From an uncultured Chloroflexota bacterium (GTDB taxonomy: Bacteria > Chloroflexota > Anaerolineae > Caldilineales > Caldilineaceae): a stretch of DNA of 64,000 bases. The DNA lies in NCBI GenBank assembly GCA_903879975.1, contig CAIRNL010000705.1:28532-92531 (forward strand). Direction: 5' to 3'. Below, piece after piece: positions 39,801-48,330 of the stretch (position 1 is its first letter; the number at the start of each line of letters is the position of its first letter). Under the pieces are notes generated by a model, which ran no database searches, was not told the DNA's origin, and saw only the letters and a program-made list of their open reading frames with translations. The translations under genes were made by a program, and so were the position numbers.

Positions 39801-41326
39801 GTTGGCTGCTCCTGTACCGCGCTTGCCGCGGTACGTTCGGCCTGCCGGCGGCGCACTGCGTCGAGTGCAGCAGGCCAGTCAGTCTGAACGACGAGCACAC
39901 TCCGCTCGACAGGCCACGGCCCGCACTGTGCCAGGAAAAAGGCTGGCCGGCCGTAAATCCCCCACAGGCCGGCGAGTGCCAGCAGCACAGCGGGCATCAC
40001 CAGCCACAGGCCGGGTGACGTATAGGCCTGTACCCGTATCATCGGCATAGGCACAAAGCCCAGCGCAATCTCACCGAAAGGTGTGCCAATACGTTCTACC
40101 TGGCTGTGCCCGACCATGAAGCGCTGCACGGGCTCATCGCGATCACCCTGGAAGACCTCGACGACGAACGAATCATCGGCCGCAGGCGCAGTGCCGTTGT
40201 CCTGGCGGATCACACGCAGTCCCACGGCCTTTTGCGGCAGGACCAGCGTCTCCTCGCTGCCGGGGCTGGGAAAGCCGAGGCCGAGCATCGCCACCGTGTT
40301 GGCCTGGCCCGGCCGCGCCAGCTGCGTAGAATCATCGAGGGTGCGCACAAGCAAGCCGGGCGAGCCGGGCTGCGCACGGATGGTGACGCCGTTGACTGTG
40401 GCCTGCACGAGCCCCACGAGCGGAAACTGGCGCCGCTCGCCCTTGACAGCCACGCTCACCGCCGCACCGATGCTGTTCACACTCGGATAGAGCAATTCGT
40501 ACTCGAAGGTAACGCCAAGGGATGGCTCCGACGCACGTTCAGCGGGCAGCAGAGGCGACGGTAAAAATTGCTGGCCGGCCATGCTATTCCACCACAGACC
40601 GACCAGGATCAACAGCATAGCAATGGGCAACAGCGGGCGCACCTGCGCCTCCAGCCGGCCGCGCTGCGCCAGGAGTCGTTCCTCCAACACGGAGTCCGGT
40701 GCAGACTCGCCCTCCAGGGTCTGCGCCGGGGCGGGCCGCACGCGCACTGTGCGACGCTCGATGTGCGTCGCCCAGCCGGCTACCTCCGTTTCAACTTCAG
40801 CGCTGGCGGCCAGCACCGGCGCTGGAAAGGCCGCACGCCAGCGCAGCACGCGCACCGGCAGAGGTGCTGTCACTGCTTCGCCGCCTGGATCGCTGCTCTG
40901 GTCGAGCGCAGCAGACAGCTGGCGAAAGCGGATTGCAAAGAGGATGGCGCTGGCGCTCTGCACCAGCAGCAGGAAAAACGCTGTGGCCAACAGCACGCGC
41001 AAAGCTGCGCTGTGCAGAACATCGAACAGGCCGAAACTACGCAGCCAGCGACCTGCCGTGCCGAACATTTCAGCGGTGGCCGTGAGCCAACGCTCGGCCG
41101 CCGCCGGCTCATCCTGAAACTGGCCCGGTAACTGCGGCAACAACAGGCTGGCTATCAGCAGCACACCCAGCAGGCTGACAACCGCCAGCAGCAGCCACGG
41201 GTCGCAGAGAACCTGCCACAGCAGCGTGCCCACGTCACGGCCGCGGGCGCCGCCTTCCATGGCCGGTGCATCCGCTTCAGGCATCGGCGCCTGCGCTGCT
41301 GGCTGCACGGCTGGCTCCCTCGTCAT
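39797..41326 (-). CDS. ResB-like cytochrome c biogenesis protein
   Basis: 509 residues. A variable Pro/Ala-rich cytoplasmic start, membrane helices near 40-65 and 110-135, a third near 238-256, a large external domain (about 260-430) and a last helix near 435-455. This arrangement matches ResB/Ccs1 of System II, which exports heme for attachment to apocytochrome c. The partner ResC/CcsA is not in the window. The ATG at 41326 overlaps the dinG stop (ATGA). Family likeness is by topology and local sequence, so confidence is moderate. Confidence 0.7.
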   Translation of the reverse strand: MTREPAVQPAAQAPMPEADAPAMEGGARGRDVGTLLWQVLCDPWLLLAVVSLLGVLLIASLLLPQLPGQFQDEPAAAERWLTATAEMFGTAGRWLRSFGLFDVLHSAALRVLLATAFFLLLVQSASAILFAIRFRQLSAALDQSSDPGGEAVTAPLPVRVLRWRAAFPAPVLAASAEVETEVAGWATHIERRTVRVRPAPAQTLEGESAPDSVLEERLLAQRGRLEAQVRPLLPIAMLLILVGLWWNSMAGQQFLPSPLLPAERASEPSLGVTFEYELLYPSVNSIGAAVSVAVKGERRQFPLVGLVQATVNGVTIRAQPGSPGLLVRTLDDSTQLARPGQANTVAMLGLGFPSPGSEETLVLPQKAVGLRVIRQDNGTAPAADDSFVVEVFQGDRDEPVQRFMVGHSQVERIGTPFGEIALGFVPMPMIRVQAYTSPGLWLVMPAVLLALAGLWGIYGRPAFFLAQCGPWPVERSVLVVQTDWPAALDAVRRRQAERTAASAVQEQPT

Positions 41327-44139
41327 AGCGGATGATTCAACCAGTTTCCAACGGCGTTGGCCAGATTGGAGAGCGGCGCGCGGCGCAGGGTACACTCTGG
41401 CAGCGCATCGAGAAAGGCCTGCCCGTACGGCTTGCGCCACACGCGGCTGTCAAGCAGCACGACCACGCCGCGATCTCCGGCGCGCCGAACGAGGCGGCCA
41501 AAACCCTGCCGGAAGCGCAGCACCGCATCGGGCACTGTATAGTCGTTGAACGGATCGTCGCATTCTGCACTGCGCGCCGCCACCATCGGCTCGCTCGGCA
41601 CCGCAAAGGGCAGGCGGGCAATGAGCAGGCAACGCAGCTCGTCGCCCGGCAGGTCGACCCCCTCCCAGAAACTGCGTGTCCCCAACAGGACAGCCTGCTC
41701 ACTGGCGCGGAACTCGCGCAGCAGGCGGCTGCGGCTGCTCTGCCCGTGCTGAAGAACCGCCACCCCCATACGCTCGAGCGATGTACGTACCGCATCGGCT
41801 GTGGCGCGCACCTGCTGGAAACTGGTGAAAAGCGCCAGCGTGTGGCCCTGGCAGGCGAGTGCAGCCTGCTCCACCGCCTGCTCCACAAACTGCTGGTACC
41901 GCCCATCGTTCGGCAGCGGCATGTCGCTCGGCAGATAGAGCAGAACGCTGCGCTTGTAGTCGAAGGGGCTTTCCATCGTCGCAATCTTGACATCCCACAG
42001 GCCCAGCCGCTCGCGCAGATACGTGAAGCCGGTACTGGTGCGCAGCGTGGCCCCTGTGAAAATCGCGCTGCGCCGTGCCAGAACCAGCCCCTGCTCCACC
42101 ACTTCCTGCACCGAAATGGGCGCCAGCGCCAGCGTCACAATCTCGCCATGTTCGCCTACTTCCATCCATGCCACCACATCATGGCGGCTCCCGCGCGGCG
42201 CCAGCACGATCTCGTCCAGGCGGCGGGACAGTTCGTCCAGAGTGCCAACGAGGATGCGGCATTCGGCTACCAGGCTGACGGTGCGTTCCTCCTCATCCCA
42301 ATGCGCGCGCTCCATGGCTGCAACGGCGCTGGCAAGATCTTCAACCAGCGTACGGAGGGTACGGCTGGCGTGATCCCACTCAATCTCTATCTCGCTCCAC
42401 AGCGGCTGGCTGCGCACTTTGCTGTCCAGGGCTAGACGCTGTACGTAAGCACCATCGCTGCGGAGCTCGCTGTGGGTGCGCGCAAAGTTGCTCAGCAGTT
42501 CGGCAAAAGCAGCGAGACGCTGGCTCGTGCGCCGCGCCTGAGCGGCGAGCGCTGGCACTGCTTCGCGCAGAGACGAAAGACGGGCGTCGGCCGCATGACG
42601 GTGCAGTTGCGCCGCCAGATCGCCGTCGACGGCCAACCGTCCCAGCGCCGCACTCACCTCCGTCCACTCGACACGGTAGGTTAGTTGCTCGGTAGCAGCC
42701 TCTTCCAGGCGGTGCGCCTCGTCGATGATCAGATGAGCGTAGGTGGGCAGCACGCGACCTGCCACCGCCAGGTCGGCCAGCAGCAACGCATGGTTGACGA
42801 CGATGAGATGTGCTTCTTCGGCGCTGCGCTTGGCTTCCAGATAGAAGTCGGCGTCGGGCAGACCATAGGCCGCGCCCAGCACACGGCTGCACCGATCGGT
42901 CTCACATGCGACGCCGTCGGAGCCGAAACGCCGCCAGATCGCCTGCTCCGTGCTGTTGAACAGAGCAAGTTCGGCGGCGTCACCTGTCTGCGTGGTGGGG
43001 AGCCACACGAGCACCTTGGCGAGTACAGTGAGTTCACGCGGGCTGAGGCGGTGGTGGGTGCGCCATTCATGGAAGCGCCGTGTGCAGATGTAGTGCTGGC
43101 GTCCCTTGAGCAACGCAACGCGCAGCGGCGGCAGGCCGCGCGCCGCCAGGAGCGCAGCCACCTGGGGAATCTCCTTCTCCAGCAGCTGCTCCTGCAAATG
43201 GATGGTATTCGTAGCGACGACGACGCGATCGTCGTTGGCCACAGCCCACAGCGCGGCCGGCAGCAGATAGGCAAGGCTTTTGCCCGTGCCCGTGCCCGCT
43301 TCGACGAGCAGGTGGTCGCCCTCATTGAACGCTTGCATCACCTGCTGCGCCATCGCAACTTGCCCGCTGCGTCGCTCGAAGGTGGGGCCGAGCAATGTGT
43401 GGAGCGGCCCACCCTCAGCAAAGAGGGTCTCGACCATGGCCGGCGCAACGGTCACCGGCGCGTCCTGCGCAGTGGCGATCAGCCGTTCGGTGACTGGGGC
43501 GCGCTGAAAGACCGGCGCCCAGTCCCCAGGCGCCCCTTCAGCCAGCAAGGCAGCGCCATCGGCAAAGAAGCCGGCCAGTGGCCAGCCACTCTCTTCAGCG
43601 CTCTCGGCGATGAGGCGCACGATGGCCGGCGGCAGCGCCAACATGCGGGCGTGGAGAATGCGAAAGAGATGGCCCGTTGCCTCAGCGTCGTCCGGCGCAC
43701 GGTGCGCGTCGACCAGCGGAATGTCGAAGTGCAGGCAGAGCTCGCCCAGGTTGTAGCTTGCTGCGCCCGGCAGCAGGATGGTAGCGAGCTCGACGGTGTC
43801 GTACGCCGGGCGGCGAAAATTGACGCCGGCCGCACGCAGGAAACCGAGATCGAAATCGGCATTGTGGGCGATGACGGCGCTGACCTCGCTGCCGACGAAG
43901 GCGAGCACTTCGGGCAACACACGCTCGAGGGGGGGCGCATCGATCACGTCGACGTCGCGAATCCCCGTGATTTGTGTGATGCGCGGGGGAATGGCGCGCA
44001 GAGGATTGACCAGAGAACTGAAGCGTTCGATGACTCGGTCGCCGCTGAACTTGACCGCGCCGATCTCGATAATCGCATCTCGGGACATGTCCAGGCCGGT
44101 GGTTTCCAGGTCAAGCGCGACATAGACGCGCTCTGCCAT
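41323..44139 (-). CDS. dinG: DinG-type helicase with N-terminal DEDDh exonuclease
   Basis: 938 residues. N-terminal DnaQ-like exonuclease (about 1-165): VALDLETTGLD with D10 and E12, AHNADFDLGFL, and HRAPDDAEAT. Then an XPD/DinG helicase: Walker A EAGTGTGKSLAYLL, DEAH box LIIDEAHRLEEA, and C-terminal motif QGFGRLVRRAGDRGVVVLLD. In the Fe-S region only three of four cysteines are visible (HYIC, and C-x4-C in ACETDRC); the fourth is absent. The exonuclease fusion is known in Gram-positive DinG. The ATG at 44139 gives the exonuclease N-terminus and follows AAGGAA. It heads the minus-strand run with resB and udk. Confidence 0.93.
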   Translation of the reverse strand: MAERVYVALDLETTGLDMSRDAIIEIGAVKFSGDRVIERFSSLVNPLRAIPPRITQITGIRDVDVIDAPPLERVLPEVLAFVGSEVSAVIAHNADFDLGFLRAAGVNFRRPAYDTVELATILLPGAASYNLGELCLHFDIPLVDAHRAPDDAEATGHLFRILHARMLALPPAIVRLIAESAEESGWPLAGFFADGAALLAEGAPGDWAPVFQRAPVTERLIATAQDAPVTVAPAMVETLFAEGGPLHTLLGPTFERRSGQVAMAQQVMQAFNEGDHLLVEAGTGTGKSLAYLLPAALWAVANDDRVVVATNTIHLQEQLLEKEIPQVAALLAARGLPPLRVALLKGRQHYICTRRFHEWRTHHRLSPRELTVLAKVLVWLPTTQTGDAAELALFNSTEQAIWRRFGSDGVACETDRCSRVLGAAYGLPDADFYLEAKRSAEEAHLIVVNHALLLADLAVAGRVLPTYAHLIIDEAHRLEEAATEQLTYRVEWTEVSAALGRLAVDGDLAAQLHRHAADARLSSLREAVPALAAQARRTSQRLAAFAELLSNFARTHSELRSDGAYVQRLALDSKVRSQPLWSEIEIEWDHASRTLRTLVEDLASAVAAMERAHWDEEERTVSLVAECRILVGTLDELSRRLDEIVLAPRGSRHDVVAWMEVGEHGEIVTLALAPISVQEVVEQGLVLARRSAIFTGATLRTSTGFTYLRERLGLWDVKIATMESPFDYKRSVLLYLPSDMPLPNDGRYQQFVEQAVEQAALACQGHTLALFTSFQQVRATADAVRTSLERMGVAVLQHGQSSRSRLLREFRASEQAVLLGTRSFWEGVDLPGDELRCLLIARLPFAVPSEPMVAARSAECDDPFNDYTVPDAVLRFRQGFGRLVRRAGDRGVVVLLDSRVWRKPYGQAFLDALPECTLRRAPLSNLANAVGNWLNHPL

Positions 44140-44208
44140 GCGATAGGGTTTCCTTGCTAGGTGTAGGTGCACAGCGAACAACTGGCACGCAAAAAGCAGA
44201 TCGACTTC

Positions 44209-44214
44209 ATTATA
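44209..44214 (-). promoter_or_regulatory. -10 element for dinG
   Basis: Minus-strand TATAAT 70 bases ahead of the dinG ATG. The hexamer 17 bases upstream reads TTCGTC, a weak -35. Confidence 0.45.
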
Positions 44215-44304
44215 ACAGGGTCGCTGCAAACGACGAACCGCCCTGCAAACGCGTTGGACAAGTTGGAAACACTTGCGCTGATTCCGCACCTGAACTCGTC
44301 TTGT

Positions 44305-44333
44305 TTGTCTAATCGGAGATTGTCAATCATAAT
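44305..44333 (+). promoter_or_regulatory. Promoter for the secreted-protein gene
   Basis: TTGTCT, 17-base spacer, CATAAT; leader of about 140 bases to the ATG at 44480. Confidence 0.55.
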
Positions 44334-44479
44334 TCCGTTCTGAAGCGCTCGCATCTGACAGCCTCTTCGTGGAACCAGCCGATCCGTCAAAACCGCCCAC
44401 GCGTTCCCCACTGGGGACAAAAGATTCGTCAATGCCAAAAACATTCTAAGCCTGATTGGAGAAGCCAAGGAGTCCTAGC

Positions 44480-46375
44480 ATGAAACACGCAGACTACGGA
44501 AACAAAATCGTCCCGGCCGCAGTGGCTCTTGCAGCCTTACTGGCCACTTTCTGCCTGCTGCAGACAGCGTCTGCCCAGCCATTGCCCCCTGCCGGTGGCT
44601 TGTTCCTGCCTGCAATTCTCGCCGGCGGCAATGCATCGCCTGTCCCTCCTACACCGTCGCCGGGCGCCGTAGAAAGTGCCTTCCCCAGTGGACTGGCGGT
44701 TGCCGCACCCTTCAACGTGCAGCGTGCCCAGCCCGCTGCTGGGGCCGCTGTTGCCGCCAGCCCCTTTGTCCCTGCCTATCGCGCAATGGCGGAGCGCATT
44801 CGCTCCGCATTGCTCTCGACCACGGGCGTACCGATCACCAATGCCGTCCGCAGCCTCGTCCAGGGGGCAGGCGGGGGGCGCGCCAACTGCTATGGACCCC
44901 AGCTCAACTACACCAATCACCCTGGCGGCGGCAGTGGTCAGCTGCCGGGCGGCGACCTCGGCATCTGGCTCGAATACGAACCGCAGCAACGGTCGGACCC
45001 CAATAGCCCCACCTACACGCAGACCCTGGGGCTGGGAACAACGGACGCCTACACGCTGACCTACGGATCGCCGGGACACGCCTGTTCTGCAGCCCAGCTC
45101 AATAGCCTGATGCGCGGGATCGAAGCACAGTCGGAGGCAGCGCTGACCCTGGCCGCAGCGCTCGTAGCGCAGGCCGCGATCAGCGGCTCCTCAGTTCTCA
45201 CAGACGGCACTCCGCTCGACCTGACCACGGCGATGAACGGCAGCTCGGCGTTTGTCTTCAGCCAGGCCGTACTCTCGCGTACCGCAGAAACGATCTACTA
45301 TGCCGTCGCCTTCCAGACCAACGAACAGCAGCTCAACGGATCCGGCTCAACTGCCCACACCTACGCGGTGACAGTCACGCTCGCCCACCAGCCGGACAGC
45401 AGCACACCCACCGAACGCTACCGAGGGCTGCTCACCTATCAGATCCTGGACAGCGACTACCGGGGAGGGCTGCACTGTGCAAGCAGTGGGCCGCCGCCAG
45501 TTTCGGCGGTGCCCAGCGGCTCGCTGGCCTACAACCGCAGCGCAGCCACCGACCTGAAGGTGCAGGTGCGGCAGGCGACATTCTGCGTGCAGGACGCGGC
45601 CGGCGCCTTGAACCCCGATGGACTGACGCTGGCAGGCTGGTCGGACAACTACAACGTCTTCACGGCCAACTTCGACCCGACTGCTGCCTTCACAGACACC
45701 ACAACAGTCAGCGATACACTCACGACCGACTTGGCTGGCTCGTATGCCTTCGCCTGGCAGGCAGGCAACGGAGACGGCTATAGCCGCGTCTTCAATGTCG
45801 CTGTCAACGATATGAGCCCGATGAGCGGCGAGGCTTACTTCGGTTTTGGACGGCGCATCCAGGAATCGAGCGGGCACAGCTACCCTCTCACCGACACAAC
45901 AGGAACGCCTAGCACGCTGCTGCCGGACGATGCAGTCATCGCCGTAGAGGGCATGTTCTGCAACTGGGCCGGCCCGAGCATACCTGGCTCCGGCCGATTT
46001 CAGCCCTACGCCCAACGCCAGTTTGTACGCTTGAACGACAGCACCGGTTTTTTTGAAGTGCCAGCCGGCGGCTCGGATATTCGCTACGCACCGACCGATA
46101 CTTGCCTCTACAGCGTGGGGGGCAGCTACGACAACACCGTCGATTTCTGGTATGACCGCACCCTCAACGGGGTCCGGGACGAGACCTACACCGATCCGCT
46201 GGCCGACAGTGACAACCCCTTCGGTGACCGCGGCGTTGCGTCGCTGACTGTGGGAACCAGCGACGTTGACGGCATCTTCGACTTGATGGATACCATACAG
46301 GCGACGACCGATTACGGCTCTATTGTCAACACGATCCGAAACGGCCGCGGCTATGAGCTGCCCGTCGCTCCTTGA
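44480..46375 (+). CDS. Secreted protein of unknown function
   Basis: 631 residues with a signal peptide (about 12-33, ending TASAQ), a Pro/Ala-rich linker (to about 80), then a Ser/Thr/Gly/Asp-rich, beta-type mature region. It contains six to seven Cys in the mature part, which may form disulfides, and a late segment with calcium-like acidic pattern (YDRTLNGVRDETYTDPLADSDNPFGD). The ATG follows AAGGAG at ideal spacing. I recognise no family. A compound hairpin follows the stop. It could be a surface or envelope protein; nothing in the sequence tells its role. Confidence 0.75.
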   Translation: MKHADYGNKIVPAAVALAALLATFCLLQTASAQPLPPAGGLFLPAILAGGNASPVPPTPSPGAVESAFPSGLAVAAPFNVQRAQPAAGAAVAASPFVPAYRAMAERIRSALLSTTGVPITNAVRSLVQGAGGGRANCYGPQLNYTNHPGGGSGQLPGGDLGIWLEYEPQQRSDPNSPTYTQTLGLGTTDAYTLTYGSPGHACSAAQLNSLMRGIEAQSEAALTLAAALVAQAAISGSSVLTDGTPLDLTTAMNGSSAFVFSQAVLSRTAETIYYAVAFQTNEQQLNGSGSTAHTYAVTVTLAHQPDSSTPTERYRGLLTYQILDSDYRGGLHCASSGPPPVSAVPSGSLAYNRSAATDLKVQVRQATFCVQDAAGALNPDGLTLAGWSDNYNVFTANFDPTAAFTDTTTVSDTLTTDLAGSYAFAWQAGNGDGYSRVFNVAVNDMSPMSGEAYFGFGRRIQESSGHSYPLTDTTGTPSTLLPDDAVIAVEGMFCNWAGPSIPGSGRFQPYAQRQFVRLNDSTGFFEVPAGGSDIRYAPTDTCLYSVGGSYDNTVDFWYDRTLNGVRDETYTDPLADSDNPFGDRGVASLTVGTSDVDGIFDLMDTIQATTDYGSIVNTIRNGRGYELPVAP

Positions 46376-46390
46376 CGCAACGACCCATTA

Positions 46391-46463
46391 CCACAAACTT
46401 GCGCCGTATGTCTCGGCACGGTGCAAGTTTGTGGGCCAGACCGCCCACTGCTGCACCGTGCCG
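46391..46463. other. Overlapping, mutually exclusive hairpins
   Basis: Two perfect 12-bp inverted repeats share three bases: 46391-46402 with 46423-46434 (CCACAAACTTGC), and 46414-46425 with 46452-46463 (CGGCACGGTGCA). The second encloses a further 6-bp stem (GTGGGC, 46431-46436 with 46443-46448). Only one of the two large stems can form fully. No T tract follows. It lies between the secreted-protein stop and the GT2 start. Confidence 0.7.
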
Positions 46464-46582
46464 GAGGCGTGAGTGGAGCGAAGGAGAAGTTTGCCGTACA
46501 GCGACGCGCCAATTCCCCCGCCCGCTCCGCTGCCACCGCGTAAAATTGCCAACGCCCGCGCTTGTACGGCACAATAGCTCGC

Positions 46583-47602
46583 ATGCGTGTCTCCGTCATC
46601 GCCACCGTCTACAACGAACGAACCAGCATTGAGCGCCTGTTGGCCTCGCTGGCCGGCCAGACGCGGCGACCCGACGAGGTCATCTTCTGCGATGGCGGCA
46701 GCCAGGATGGCACGGTCGATGCCATCCGCGCCTACTCCGCACGCTATCCTGACCATCTGCCTGGTTTGCAGATCAGGGTCGCCCCAGGAGCCAACATCAG
46801 CCGCGGGCGCAATATCGCTATTGCCGCGGCAGCCGGCCCCCTGATCGCCGCAACCGACGCCGGCGTACTTCTGGAAGCGCAGTGGCTGGAAATGCTCGTC
46901 GCCCCGTGGGAAAAAGACGCGCAGACACTGGCGGTGGCCGGTGCGTTTGTGCCCGACGCACAGGGTGTCTTCCAGACGGCTATGGCGGCTACGGTGCTGC
47001 CGTTGGTCGAGGAGATCGACCCGCGGCACTTTCTTCCCTCCAGCCGCTCGGTCGCTTTTACCAAAACCGCGTGGCAACGCGCCGGCGGCTACCCAGAATG
47101 GCTCGACTATTGCGAAGACCTGCTCTTCGACTTTGCTGTCAACGCACAGGCGCCGGAACGCACCACGGCCTTTGTCTGGGCACCGCATGCCCGCGTGCAT
47201 TTTCGCCCGCGCCAGACACTGAGCGCTTTCTGGACGCAGTACTATCGCTACGCGCGCGGCGACGGCAAAGCCGACCTGTGGCGCAAGCGCCACGCCATCC
47301 GGTACGCCACCTATTTCGTGGCGTTGCCGCTGCTGTTGGGCCATGCCTTCTTCGGTTTCTTTGGCCGTGGGTTGGGCTGGCTGGGAGTGCTGGCCGGCGT
47401 CGTCCTCTATTGCCGGCGGCCATGGCAGCGCCTGCGCTCGCTCGGCGCGTCGCTTTCGCCAGCGCAACGGCTCCTGGCTGCCGCGCTCGTGCCACTCATT
47501 CGGGTCACGGGTGACCTGGCCAAGATGGCGGGCTATCCCGTCGGACGCTTATGGCGCTGGCGCCACCGTGCCGAAATTCCTGACGAAAGGAAAGGTCGAT
47601 AG
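46583..47602 (+). CDS. GT2-family glycosyltransferase with C-terminal helices
   Basis: 339 residues. GT2 domain: VSVIATVYNERTSIERLLASL, VIFCDGGSQDGT, ISRGRNIAIAAAAGPLIAATDAGVLL with the D-x-D-like acid pair, and DYCEDLLFDFAV. Two hydrophobic segments follow (about 245-262 and 265-282), then a basic tail. It resembles glycosyltransferases acting on lipid-linked or cell-surface glycans. The ATG at 46583 starts the GT2 fold; an upstream in-frame ATG at 46562 adds seven residues. Its stop touches the repeat at 47601. Confidence 0.88.
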   Translation: MRVSVIATVYNERTSIERLLASLAGQTRRPDEVIFCDGGSQDGTVDAIRAYSARYPDHLPGLQIRVAPGANISRGRNIAIAAAAGPLIAATDAGVLLEAQWLEMLVAPWEKDAQTLAVAGAFVPDAQGVFQTAMAATVLPLVEEIDPRHFLPSSRSVAFTKTAWQRAGGYPEWLDYCEDLLFDFAVNAQAPERTTAFVWAPHARVHFRPRQTLSAFWTQYYRYARGDGKADLWRKRHAIRYATYFVALPLLLGHAFFGFFGRGLGWLGVLAGVVLYCRRPWQRLRSLGASLSPAQRLLAAALVPLIRVTGDLAKMAGYPVGRLWRWRHRAEIPDERKGR

Positions 47603-47660
47603 AAACCAGGAGGTTGCAAGTTCGCCCTCTCGGCGGCGGTGCCCGAAAATCTTGGTTTCT
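47601..47660. repeat. Dispersed intergenic repeat, copy B
   Basis: 60 bases flanked by 10-base inverted ends, AGAAACCAGG and CTTGGTTTCT (9 of 10 pair). Positions 47617-47660 match copy A at 23857-23903 (40 of 44 bases, 3-base indel). It begins at the last bases of the GT2 stop codon. Confidence 0.75.
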
Positions 47661-47843
47661 ACATCGCATCACTTCATCGCAGCGATCTGCAAAAGGGAGC
47701 ACGATGACTGCGGGCCGATAGGCTGTTTGCTATGGTTTGACACGCGGATACAAAGGTTCGCAGAGGAACAACAAAGTGTACGGTGTGCATTCTCTGCCTC
47801 TTGATGCCTTTGCACGGAGACAGGACCCTGGCGAGGTGTAGAT

Positions 47844-48329
47844 GTGAGTGCTGCGATCGATCGAAGAGAAGTGGCGGCCGACCTGGTGGAGGCGACCCCG
47901 GGCGCCTGGGGAATGTGGCTGCTGGCCTCACCCTTCCTGATCTTTGTACTGTGGCTGTGGGTCGATATCTTTGCCTACTACAGCCCTGTGCCGTGGAAGT
48001 GGCTCGATGTGCTGATCGGCGCACTGCTCTTCGCCTTCCTCGTCGTTCTGCCGCTGGGCTGGCTGGCGCACCGTACAGTCACAGCTGCACCGCGCCTCTT
48101 TCAGCATGCAGGCTGGGATATTCATCCGCTTGAACCGGTACGCGATCAGGAAAAATATCTCGTGCGCTATATCTACCATGCGCGCCGCCGTGCTGCTCCC
48201 TCATGGAACCGGCAATGGCTGCGCGCTGCACAGGGCTGGGTCTACATCGAGATTGCGGCAATTCTCATCGGCGGCATTCTCATCGTACCCCTTTTCTTCA
48301 GCGCGCTCGACTTCGGCTTTGGTCGCTAA
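47844..48329 (+). CDS. Small membrane protein, function unknown
   Basis: 161 residues with three membrane helices (about 22-46, 55-74 and 137-157), the second pair joined by a basic soluble loop. The start is GTG with GAGG eight bases upstream. It shows no family I recognise. The M14 peptidase ATG comes one base after its stop, so the two are co-transcribed, and a CtaG-like gene follows; a link to membrane-protein assembly is possible but unsupported. Confidence 0.65.
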   Translation: MSAAIDRREVAADLVEATPGAWGMWLLASPFLIFVLWLWVDIFAYYSPVPWKWLDVLIGALLFAFLVVLPLGWLAHRTVTAAPRLFQHAGWDIHPLEPVRDQEKYLVRYIYHARRRAAPSWNRQWLRAAQGWVYIEIAAILIGGILIVPLFFSALDFGFGR

Positions 48330-48330
48330 T

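Larger units (their letters stand above)
44140..44479. other. 340-bp divergent intergenic region
   Basis: Lies between dinG and the secreted-protein gene. It holds a minus-strand TATAAT and a plus-strand TTGTCT/CATAAT pair; nothing else recognisable. Confidence 0.6.

Noticed and set aside
42685..44160. 491-codon open frame on the plus strand over dinG
   Set aside because: Antisense to the helicase/exonuclease; low-complexity His/Gln/Arg-rich product with no fold.
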